From the NCBI GenBank assembly GCA_025800395.1, contig JAOXRU010000239.1, positions 1-64,000 of the forward strand: a stretch of DNA of 64,000 bases. The letters run 5' to 3'. Under the pieces are notes generated by a model. It did not search any database. It was not told where the DNA came from and saw only the letters and a list, made by a program, of their open reading frames with translations. Below are positions 39,301 to 45,159 of the stretch, piece by piece. This stretch comes from Flavobacteriaceae bacterium (GTDB lineage Bacteria > Bacteroidota > Bacteroidia > Flavobacteriales > Flavobacteriaceae). Within the stretch, counting starts at the first letter, position 1. The number at the start of each line of letters is the position of its first letter. A program made the translations under genes and the position numbers.

Positions 39301-40935
39301 CTTCTCGCAAGTGGTGGCACTCCACCATACCAGTTTAGCAAAGACAATATCAATTTTGACAGCACCACTACCTATGACTTAGGTCCCGGAAATTACACTT
39401 TTTATACCAAAGATGCCAACAATTGTGTTGTAGCTTCCGAAAAGGTGTCTATTGGTGAGGTACTGGATCTGAGTGTTTCTATAGACCAAACACAGGCAGT
39501 ACTGGCCTGTTTTGGGCAAGAAACCGCCCGCATATTGGCCAATGCTTCCCATGGTGTAGGCAACTACACCTATACTTTATTGGATGCAACCACCAACACT
39601 ACTCTAAAAGGTCCACAAATCAAAAATAGTTTTGAAGCCTTAGGTTCTGGTCAATACAAAGTACAAGTAGATAGTGGTGATTGCCGTGTCGTATCGCAAA
39701 CGGTACACATTCAATCCCCATCACCAATCATATATTTACCGCCCGTTATACAACATGTCGACTGCCATGGTGAAAACAACGGAAGCATTCATTTCAAAGT
39801 TACAGGTGGAACAGGAGTAATTAAATACGCAAAAGGCCCATTATTTAAAAAGTTTGATGACAACCCAGTATTTGAAAACCTAGAACCTGGCATCCACGAA
39901 TTTATCATTGTAGACAGCAATGGCTGTATGGTATCTTCTCAGAGGGTTGCCATAGAAATAAAGGAACCTGAACCCCTAGAAGTAACCATTGATAAGATTG
40001 CACATGAAAGCTGTCAAGGAAGTAGCGATGGATATATTTCCTTGGGAGTTACAGGAGGTACCGCGCCGTATTTTGTGAGTTTTGACGGGGAACCTTTTCA
40101 GACAGACAACTTCTTTTTCAACAATTTGCGAGGCGATAGAGATGTGCAAATCATTGTAAAAGACAGTAGAAATTGTACCACCCAAAAAACAGTTACTTTA
40201 GAAGCTGCTGTAGATTTGAGTGCAACTTTAAACATCGATTACTTCTGCAAATCGCCAGGAGAGATTACCAACAGTGTTACCATAAATGTAGCTCCTAGCT
40301 TACAAGATCAATTGTTGTATACCTTAGACGGAGACCCCAGCACAACACAGCTAAGCAATGTGTTTCGAGCAGTTTCTGCAGGAGAACACCAATTGCAAAT
40401 CACTCATGCCAATGGATGCACCAATGAAACGCTATCCTTTTTGATAGGTATCCCACCTCCAAAACTTGAATTAATCCTAAGCAACCATACCATAAATACC
40501 ATAGAAGCAAAAGGTATAGGCGGAGCAGGCCATTATCAATACAGCTTTGATGGCGGCCCATACAGTTCAGAAAATGAATTTTTATTTGAGCGGTCTGGCA
40601 CCTATACCGTTGGGATCAAAGACACTTATAACTGTGAAATCATAAAGGAAATAACAGTCGAATGGTTGGATGTAGAAATGCCTAGCTATTTTACGCCAAA
40701 TGGCGATGGAGAAAATGAAGAATGGGGTCTGGGCAATATTAAAGGATACCCAGATGCTACAGTAGAAATCTATGATCGTTTTGGTCGAAAGATAAAACAT
40801 TTCCCAGTATCCGAAACTTGGGATGGAACCTTCAACAATTTGGCGCTACCCTCAGGCGACTATTGGTACTTAATCTATTTAAATAAAGAAAGTGACAACA
40901 GGTCCTTTTTTGGACATTTTAGTCTCATTCGATAA
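30385..40935 (+). CDS. Giant SprB-like surface adhesin, type IX type B substrate
   Basis: Predicted 3516-residue cell-surface protein. A signal peptide (residues 1-28, ending GIAQ) precedes an N-terminal domain (about 45-385: RGDIRIISNNILN, YAALYWGGTYP, GWTMVVVFEDP), a DUF11-like segment (about 400-545, FRIQFQNTGNEDLQQTKI) and an Ig-like stretch. From about residue 750 come about 29 SprB-type repeats of 80-100 residues, each with an early Cys-x-Gly or Cys-x-x block, a GSI-type strand, a GGxxPYxY turn and a closing GxYxIxVxDxxGC. Between repeats 6 and 7 sits an unrelated insert of about 200 residues (about 1213-1419). The end carries the gliding-motility-type sorting domain (FTPNGDGENEEWG, VEIYDRFGRKI, WDGTFNNLALPSGDYWYLI), so export by the type IX system is expected. 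A PorP/SprF gene follows by 12-62 bases, as in the sprB-sprF arrangement of Flavobacterium. A gliding or attachment role is inferred. Confidence 0.92.
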   Translation: MLVDPHKSLWRFVLGIATCLSTWIGIAQTGSAFQERMPSEKQTIRGDIRIISNNILNPNIGTNLSYTGSQNNQDLSMSYIDIDDDNTTFSSSSAQLEIPNNSCTKIVYAALYWGGTYPYEHGTSGPTDTNPPIDSNRLENYKKVKLKIPNGNYIELGPNSPSAFDYTNIYDQGDSPIFSQAPYVNYINITSILQALPNASGTYTIADVVGTTGWISGGSTAGWTMVVVFEDPSLSPKKFSIQDGLFRIDKGHSYTNSLDSFLTKSQGAVNLSLGHGVLDADRSGVGSQVRIKPSANSNFSPINGGIFRSENDFFDSQITQQFNHNNNRTPTNTNSLGWDSSWYSIPNPFNTTISNSETKIDVQYQQLGPQTDAFYLYLQAFAAEIELPKLDLIMEPQDLTGSALGNNILQLGSEMIFRIQFQNTGNEDLQQTKIRLPLSPQAIFVPHGLVLPSGVSHTYDTDKNELLFEIPDNLVETFDPAYDIQVRLKINPNCDVFKEKCGNLIGLQSFASYRGTHNTQMKNDIGSSSSKNNCAVGNPGPSFVQLSLNGCSFSRTELLCGNNITLNAGEGFSTYTWTNSFGNTIGNNSSIVVSNPGTYKVTVTANPPCIGYTEEITVKSSIGITTNPISIYADNMEICPNNGNEMPQIFLCGDNDSRLLNINMRDVQQVEWLKLNANNCSNSLEGKCASIGPTCTYETVGNGQSFQLTEAGAYRVRITLQNNCFGNFFFHVFKNNFSPQITVKDMYCNSPGEISISNLPANYETSLDGTNYSNQNPIQIENIGTYTLRIRSNDGSEDRCDFVYNNIVVQNRNLQLQLFKENVSCGNNNGSIRVHANNAAPQYRYTLKKNNSPISNSGLITDNNFLFDQLSSGDYEIEVQTTDGCVATSTIEIDDNQSLQGFLSHGKSIDCSPGKLEMQAIGGSPPYHYVLKSKNGQSLFNPSNPGTAVDQIQSSSVLQINEPGVYTVMVIDSKQCFIESNAIAIINETEITYNRSHQNPSCKGADSGQIFIELTDSKGYEVDFSIDGGNSYQSSGLFSQLQAGNYTIDIRKRKNGGECFLEETFTLNEAARPLTANVILNRFPSCDSTTGRGEVQVVNVEGGEAPYSYRFGGGSFSNNSSLMLSPGTHIIQVKDALGCVLTKTFDIPTPITVPTYQITQNTHCDGNATIDLQINNKDAYDLHYELDGMAYNPINQREFVNLNPGDHHIVLHYASKSTSETNMLFEENFGQGLSNSHPSITSHLSFEAQATPADRIHAGEYTVTSSIVNNHNGSWQTPNDADGNTNGRFLIIHSPESGSDRSFYTHEINDISPNKEIEIEFAVFNLLTLGSSLSDPDILIELRDTDNNILDSKQTQLIEKNSNWQKYRFTMDPGNHSKVQLKLMSTIPWSLGMAFGLDNILVFQERENCSNSIAIPVSVASNKAFDAQIVEKQSTSCAGDSDGSIVVDVSNWENSTPKQYTYKLNNEAISSPQSTNRLTLENLSTGNHSLKLTSGDGNCNKTINFTITAPNPLKATSSISNPAKCNNFFFATTNTTASGGTSPYQYQLVHSDETEISGFSQQSNPSIDQIPVGNYKIKVTDANNCHAFSEVFTINAPDSIQFQASPINCYLEDNQASISIAVSSGNGNYQYAVDNGPWQTPIPANTTDFSINNLQNGSYKVQLKDQFGCVSDKQTIVIAPALSINTTLTQDLHCDKEALIQLQINGGNFDNNNPSYALAVSKDDGAYQDLGNTNGNSFSFKTNNAGNYRFRVTDTKLCTRESNTVTVTPISPLPAFSSISKTDVLCNGTETGTLNLVIDTSKGLGPYTIRIINNTTATNYGRRTTSLAAGDYTVRITDRKNCSSEEQITIGELEPIVSHAIAQGIQCNAGGQELGSISLAATGGTAPYTYSLTNASLGVDKSFTTSDNNTHLFEDLDFGIYQLSIKDANNCVITEEITITSPPNVLVTTSGSASCNSGQMTVTASTSGNTLGSGPFFFALFPAPEFSASDPAWNQSSGGNSFTFTDLNPGTTYTFVVHDASKNCEFVQEATVPIAASSQLQSNILAVRNTSCKGANDGGLEVLVNPSPGTNSVDYTVITSNGHHNTGLPNGSVPSFSTSFDIGGDIPPGKYYVLFSENGGPQDGCIKASDNFEITEVAEALAWSAGPIERDSGCGSSGSIQVEGQLGMVPYRYLIREESASAPQMSDFDSSNSTGLFENLEKGNYIVYVKDAANCILASDTLVIEEDPSPQISLNLDNPCVSSEGNFEVSISLDTASVGPYLIDINGGSPINVSSFPHTLSNLSSGEQIIRITDQNGCTDSKTIHILPPLQLNSQINKLLSCSSPESANILIAFEGGDSSTNTDNFTISLNGPTGFTAINNLAATNKSMIIEGLHLPGNYNLTLHNNRNGITCNKQIEVSIPPIQTVNPQIDNFTNESCFGTPNDGSISVSVEDLGHGPISFRIVEKDGSTLSSPILPTKQSDFEATFSALEGSNSGINYTIEATASHGCVGRISQAIVEPNVILIPDPTLVEFSCLPNSGNTPVLAEVQIDLSSVSGGSGNYPIVHFEYDNATPGDPSDDIIEESSSPNYNISNLAGGTVQVHVQDNLGCISASKSIQVPPLDQLLGVQKQTTKAYSCVSPGEDIRLEVQTTSADNSKLEYSIDNGQSWQSSNSFNNLAIGNYHMVIRHVDTGCILRIEHQVSDPNQFKVELSDIRPVQCANSATGSIRLLVKDNLYVGDFTYLIRNADTGNPTGVSGNLELDILTTPITLSSGNYTVEIQQEQAPNCKQVRSFQILEPNEGSLDVALAIRSEVNCDNTGGSIEAMGSGGWGNWKYQLKDSNTNTVLHDFSDTNIWSGLAASDYTITIQDREGCERSKDIRLSPPPSLVLDARIFGHQLLCATDNTAFIDVAAIGGSGDYRFELFKNDNSLGSITTSRFSNLGSGKYKIVVTDSWNCTDSKDNLFVIAPTALELTPAIVRSQSCLQDAQIELLASGGTPPYQFSKDNINFDSTTTYDLGPGNYTFYTKDANNCVVASEKVSIGEVLDLSVSIDQTQAVLACFGQETARILANASHGVGNYTYTLLDATTNTTLKGPQIKNSFEALGSGQYKVQVDSGDCRVVSQTVHIQSPSPIIYLPPVIQHVDCHGENNGSIHFKVTGGTGVIKYAKGPLFKKFDDNPVFENLEPGIHEFIIVDSNGCMVSSQRVAIEIKEPEPLEVTIDKIAHESCQGSSDGYISLGVTGGTAPYFVSFDGEPFQTDNFFFNNLRGDRDVQIIVKDSRNCTTQKTVTLEAAVDLSATLNIDYFCKSPGEITNSVTINVAPSLQDQLLYTLDGDPSTTQLSNVFRAVSAGEHQLQITHANGCTNETLSFLIGIPPPKLELILSNHTINTIEAKGIGGAGHYQYSFDGGPYSSENEFLFERSGTYTVGIKDTYNCEIIKEITVEWLDVEMPSYFTPNGDGENEEWGLGNIKGYPDATVEIYDRFGRKIKHFPVSETWDGTFNNLALPSGDYWYLIYLNKESDNRSFFGHFSLIR

Positions 40936-40997
40936 AAACTTTTGTTATGACAACTAGGGCAAATAAATCAAAAAAAATTATGGTTACAAAAAGAAGG

Positions 40998-41966
40998 ATG
41001 AAAACACAACTCATAAGACGTTTGTTGTTATTTAGTATATGCATGTTTCCTATGCTGCAACAGGCACAAGAATACAATTTACCATTGCATTCACAATATA
41101 TGGGCGACAGTTATTTTTTACTATCTCCTGCCTTTGCAGGATTGGGGGATAATATTCGGGTACGTTTGAGCGGAGTAACCCAGTGGGTAGGTGTAAAAAA
41201 CGCACCCGACACCCAATCTATAGCAGCCGATGGTCGCATATCAGATCGTTCTGCTGTAGGACTTATTGTTTTTAATGACAAAAATGGAAACACCAAACAA
41301 TTTGGAGGGCAATTGAGTTTTGCGCACCACCTAACATTGAGTCAGCACCCAGATAGATTTCTCTCTTTTGGTGCCTCGTACAAATTCACTCAATTTAGAA
41401 TAGACTTGAATGACATCAACGATGACATTTATGCGGCGGAGAAAGATTTGAGTGAAAACAACTCCAATTTCGATCTTAGTGTATTGTATCGTCACAATCG
41501 ATTTTATGCAAGTTTAAATGCCATCAATATCCTGCCAAAGAAGCTAAAGGTACTATCCGATAGCGAACCTCGCAATTTGCGAAACTACTATTTATATTCG
41601 GGATATGTATTTCGAAAAGGGCGCTATCATATGGAATATGAGCCTTCTATATTGTTTCAGTATTTGGAATCGGACGGTCGTTCCACCACAGATATCAATA
41701 TGAAGGTTCGAAAAATTCAAGACATAGAAGATTATATGTGGGCCGGCATTTCCTATCGTTTTCTCAACGATCAATTGCTAAAACCACTGGCATTGATCCC
41801 CATGGTAGGCATCAAAAAAAACAATTTCTATGTGGCATATGGTTTTCAATTCAACATGAATACGATACAAGGCTTCACTCGTGGAACCCATATGGTGACA
41901 TTGGGAATGGATTTTATGCAAGGCATCAGTGCATGTCGTTGCTCTATAAGCCCCAATATGCGGTAG
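40998..41966 (+). CDS. Type IX secretion membrane protein, PorP/SprF family
   Basis: Predicted 322-residue outer-membrane protein. The reading frame is open from 40947, but the ATG at 40998 is chosen because it starts a good signal peptide (two Arg, then a hydrophobic core, then LQQAQEY); alternatives at 40947 and 40980 remain possible. The mature start EYNLPLHSQYMGDSYFLLSPAFAGLG is the hallmark of PorP/SprF proteins (short leader, then NPAFAG-like motif). The rest is a beta-barrel-like pattern of strands. SprF is needed for secretion of the SprB adhesin in Flavobacterium; other members serve other large substrates with type B sorting domains. Its place right after the giant adhesin makes it the probable dedicated partner. 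Confidence 0.92.
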   Translation: MKTQLIRRLLLFSICMFPMLQQAQEYNLPLHSQYMGDSYFLLSPAFAGLGDNIRVRLSGVTQWVGVKNAPDTQSIAADGRISDRSAVGLIVFNDKNGNTKQFGGQLSFAHHLTLSQHPDRFLSFGASYKFTQFRIDLNDINDDIYAAEKDLSENNSNFDLSVLYRHNRFYASLNAINILPKKLKVLSDSEPRNLRNYYLYSGYVFRKGRYHMEYEPSILFQYLESDGRSTTDINMKVRKIQDIEDYMWAGISYRFLNDQLLKPLALIPMVGIKKNNFYVAYGFQFNMNTIQGFTRGTHMVTLGMDFMQGISACRCSISPNMR

Positions 41967-41980
41967 ATATATCATTTTGG

Positions 41981-42866
41981 CTATAACGCTGCAAGCTGTT
42001 TTGCCAAGAGATTGGCAGCAGTTGAATGTAAACCAAACCACAATTCGGGTTCTATAAGTTCAATTTCGGACAATACCAAAACATCTTATTGTTACAAAGC
42101 AAATCTACTCTAGCATAATAAGGCATGTGTGGACAAGCCTCTATAATCTTTTGCCCAAAAGCAATCTCATCTTTCTTAGGATTGTAGAGGCTTATAGTTC
42201 CACCAAAATCGTCTTGTACTCTAAATTCTCCATGCTTTGCCATTTTTTGCACAGCATGGGTAAACACCCCACCTATATACACCAAAGATATCTCTCCTTT
42301 GGTTTCTATCTGTTATTGCTAAGCCTGCAACATCATCTTTTGTTTTTCTAATAATTGTTGATACAGCCTGTTCTTTTTATGATACTCATTTATGGAGATT
42401 TTTATAGGTATCTTTTCCCCCAGGAGAAATACAAAGATTGAGAACTATCGTATCGGTCTGAAGTTCCTCAAATACCGATTTGAGATCTATGGGATTTGTT
42501 TTGGAATAGAAAATGGTGGTTTATATCCCCAAGCTTTCAAAATGCTTTAAATAGCCTTTGTGTAGATTCCATATCATAAGCGCTGCAGGATTGATTAACA
42601 ACAGTTTTTTTCTGTAGAGATCGCATCTTAGCACAAAATTCATCTATATGCCATATATAGTCCCAAGTACTAGGTACTAGTGCCATGTCTGCAATGTAAA
42701 AATCTATAGTATTATCTCTCCAGTAGATGCGCTTGCTTTGTATACCATATTTGGCAAAAGCATCTATCCGTAATTGTTCTTCTAGGAGTACATTAGCAGC
42801 TAATTGTTGGTCCAAGTCCACTCCAATATGATCCTTATCTGTAAGTATATACAGCTGTTTTCCCAT
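41981..42866 (-). pseudogene. Decayed ATP-grasp (RimK/DcsG-like) protein gene
   Basis: Translation on the minus strand in shifting frames rebuilds one ATP-grasp protein of about 295 residues. From 42866 the N-terminal part runs with PSTWDYIWHIDEF (RSTWDY motif with Arg changed to Pro). A one-base shift in the A4 run at 42539-42542 leads to the FESLGI and LCISPGGKDTYK segments (from KPxxSxGGxxT). A second shift near 42400 leads to KISINEYHKKNRLYQQ, then IETKGEISLVYIGGVFTHAV and FRVQDDFGGT and YARVDLL. A third shift in the A4 run at 42078-42081 restores SEIELIEPELWFGLH and ends at the TAG at 41981. In-frame stops also occur at 42521 (TAA), 42319 (TAG) and 42313 (TAA). Related intact proteins ligate amino acids or peptides using ATP. 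Here the gene cannot make a full protein. The order of motifs is complete, so the damage is recent in part. Confidence 0.85.
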
Positions 42867-42979
42867 GATACAAAAATATCGCTGTAAATTGCAAAGACAT
42901 TATACCATTTTCAAATACTGGTATTCAACATACAAACCCTACACTAATAGCTTGGAAGAGGATAATTTAGGATGCGTAC

Positions 42980-43012
42980 AAAAAAAGAGACTATCTAGTG
43001 ACAGTCTCTTCT
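42980..43012 (-). terminator. Intrinsic terminator after the LRR gene pair
   Basis: Read on the minus strand: AAGAGACT and AGTCTCTT stem, a GTCACTAGAT loop, then a T-run. It lies about 40 bases after the stop of the downstream LRR gene. Confidence 0.8.
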
Positions 43013-43051
43013 TCTAAATTAAAAAACTAAACTTAGGAATAAGCAATAGTA

Positions 43052-44005
43052 TTAATTATTATCGTCTTCATCATCGGCAAAGATAGTATTCGCCAAACGA
43101 GAATTTGCTTTATCTAAACTTTTGAATCGCGGTTTTCTAGGCTCGTCAAAATCGAGTTGAACCAATGCAGGCAATTCACTTACATTAAATTCCAAACCGC
43201 CATTAAATTTATTGTTTTGCAGTTGTAAAACACGTAGGGATTTGAGGTTAGAAATTTCTTTGGGAATAAAACCATTGAGTTCGTTGTTGGCTACCATCAA
43301 TTCGGTTAACCGGCGTAAATCTCCAATTTGGTAAGGCAATTTTCCAGAAAGTTTGTTATCAAACAATCCCAATTCCTTAAGATTTGAAAGATTTCCTACT
43401 TCCGCTGGTATACTACCGTTAAATTTGTTGCTAGATAAATTGAGTACACGCAATTTTCCTGCTTTGCCTAGGCTTTTTGGTATATCTCCTTCTAAATTAT
43501 TCCCTTGCAATTCAAGCACCTCCAAAGCTTTCAGTTTTCCAATCGCTTCTGGCAAACTTCCAACTAACCGATTCATGTCCAACTTCAAGACTTTTAATTT
43601 GTCTAAACCTTCCAAATTGGATGGTATTTCTCCCGCAAGTACATTGAGTCCCAAATTGAGTACTTCGAGATTTTCGGCTTCCCTCAAAGTCCAAGGGATA
43701 TTACCTTCGATGCGATTAAAAAACAAATTGATTTCTTTCAATTGCGGTAACTTAAAAATAGAAGAAGGAAGATTTCCACTAAGATTATTTTTTGGGAGTT
43801 CAATCTTAACAACATGACCATTTTCGGTAGTAATGCCATACCATTCTTCAATAGGTAGATCTTTGTCCCATTTTTTAGACCAAGAATTTCCCTTGGTATG
43901 TTCATAAAATTCGATCAATAAGGCTTTTTCATCCACCATATTGGAAGCCTTTGCCGGAGTAACAAACAAAAAACTCAGGCAAAAAATGAAGGTTATATTT
44001 TTCAT
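43052..44005 (-). CDS. Exported leucine-rich-repeat protein (paralogue A)
   Basis: Predicted 317-residue protein. The ATG at 44005 is preferred to one 13 codons upstream, as it begins the signal peptide (MKNITFIFCL, ending PAKAS). Residues about 20-70 form an N-cap with DEKALLIEFYEHTKGNSW and EWYGIT, followed by about nine 24-residue repeats of the plant-like GxIP type (for example LKEINLFFNRIEGNIP, LEVLNLGLNVLAGEIP, LRVLNLSSNKFNGSIP). The C-terminus is short and acidic, ANTIFADDEDDNN. It is 126 bases after a second LRR gene of the same build on the same strand. Such repeats usually bind proteins; a surface interaction role is inferred. No type IX sorting domain was recognised. Confidence 0.9.
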   Translation of the reverse strand: MKNITFIFCLSFLFVTPAKASNMVDEKALLIEFYEHTKGNSWSKKWDKDLPIEEWYGITTENGHVVKIELPKNNLSGNLPSSIFKLPQLKEINLFFNRIEGNIPWTLREAENLEVLNLGLNVLAGEIPSNLEGLDKLKVLKLDMNRLVGSLPEAIGKLKALEVLELQGNNLEGDIPKSLGKAGKLRVLNLSSNKFNGSIPAEVGNLSNLKELGLFDNKLSGKLPYQIGDLRRLTELMVANNELNGFIPKEISNLKSLRVLQLQNNKFNGGLEFNVSELPALVQLDFDEPRKPRFKSLDKANSRLANTIFADDEDDNN

Positions 44006-44131
44006 GACTTGTGTTTTGTGTAATAAAAATAATACAATTATCATAATAAACGAAATATAATCGATGTATTACAATAAGATAATCTATTTTTTATTTGGGG
44101 TTGTTTTTCTTATTATTCTTTAATTGTTTTA

Positions 44132-45073
44132 TTATTCGTTCATATCATCAAAAATAGTGTTTGCCGTACGTGTTTTCGTCTTTTGGTTTTTCCAAGACCC
44201 GACCTCTAAATATCGATCATACTCGAAGACCACCAGACTGGGCATACGTAGAATATTATTATCTATAACGCCAAAAAACTTATTTTTATATAGTAATAAA
44301 GTTTTTAATTTTCCCAATTTAGCAATAGACTTTGGGATAACACCGGTAAAACCATTGTTGGCTAGGATCAATTCTTCTAAATTTTTTAATCCAGACCAAT
44401 TCGCAGGCAAAGACCCAAAAAGCTTATTATCAAACAACTCTAGACGTTTCAGTGCAGTTAAATTTTCTATACTATTGGGCAATACACCATTTAATTTGTT
44501 GCTAGAGAGCAACAGTAGTTTTAATTGTTTTAATGCACCAATTTCATGTGGGATATTTCCTCTAAAACGATTGTTGAACAAGCTCAAGTTTTCTAGTACC
44601 TTCAAATTTCCGAGTTCCTTAGGCAAGTTACCTTCCAACAAATTCATCTCTAGTTTCAACACTTTTAGTCTTTTTAAGCTACCTATTTGGCTAGGCAAAT
44701 TTCCTTCCAAATAATTATAGGATAGATCAATTACTTCGATATGTTTCCATTGTTCTAACTGATTTGAAATCTTTCCTTTTAAATTGTTGGCATGCAAATT
44801 GAGTACCTGAAGATCAATCAGGTTGTAAAAAGAAGATGGGATACTTCCTTGAAGGTTGTTGTTGGCCAAATCGATACGGACCAATTTCCCGTTTTTGAAC
44901 TCCAGACCATACCACTGATCCATTTCTTGTTGCAGATCCCATGGAATATCCCATTGGGCTCCATTGGTTTGCCGATAAAATTCCAATAATATTTCTTTTT
45001 GATCATCCTGTCCTAAGACCGATGGAACATACAGCAGTAGCAAGCCAGTTAATATATAGACTATTTTATTCAT
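44132..45073 (-). CDS. Exported leucine-rich-repeat protein (paralogue B)
   Basis: Predicted 313-residue protein with a signal peptide (residues 1-21, ending SVLGQ). Domain order matches its neighbour: N-cap (QKEILLEFYRQTNGAQWDIP, DQWYGLEF), about nine GxIP-type repeats (LQVLNLHANNLKGKIS, LKVLKLEMNLLEGNLP, LKRLELFDNKLFGSLP) and a closing segment ending ANTIFDDMNE. The last part is nearly identical in style with paralogue A, showing duplication of the whole gene. The two probably form one transcript from an upstream promoter that I could not identify. Function unknown; a repeat-based binding surface is the only clear feature. Confidence 0.9.
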   Translation of the reverse strand: MNKIVYILTGLLLLYVPSVLGQDDQKEILLEFYRQTNGAQWDIPWDLQQEMDQWYGLEFKNGKLVRIDLANNNLQGSIPSSFYNLIDLQVLNLHANNLKGKISNQLEQWKHIEVIDLSYNYLEGNLPSQIGSLKRLKVLKLEMNLLEGNLPKELGNLKVLENLSLFNNRFRGNIPHEIGALKQLKLLLLSSNKLNGVLPNSIENLTALKRLELFDNKLFGSLPANWSGLKNLEELILANNGFTGVIPKSIAKLGKLKTLLLYKNKFFGVIDNNILRMPSLVVFEYDRYLEVGSWKNQKTKTRTANTIFDDMNE

Positions 45074-45159
45074 GTTTGGGGAACATTTAAAGGGGTAAAA
45101 ATAGAAAATATCAGTAAACTAGCCTAAAATAATCGATGAAATGCATGATTTAAATTGCG

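Noticed and set aside
30385-40935. CRISPR or DNA-level tandem repeat array in the giant gene
   Set aside because: The repeats are visible only at protein level; DNA copies are strongly diverged and spaced 240-300 bases, with no identical short repeats.
42052-42285. Separate 77-residue protein on the minus strand
   Set aside because: Its sequence is the C-terminal part of the decayed ATP-grasp gene; similarity continues in other frames on both sides.
42537-42866. Separate 109-residue protein on the minus strand
   Set aside because: It is the N-terminal fragment of the same decayed ATP-grasp gene and lacks the rest of the fold.
42878-42890. TATTTTTG promoter for the decayed ATP-grasp gene
   Set aside because: A match exists just before the ATG, but the spacing to the start is only four bases and the nearest TTG is too close; not convincing.
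43353-43817. 154-residue frame with apparent repeats, plus strand
   Set aside because: The repeats are the reverse complement of the LRR codons of the real minus-strand gene.
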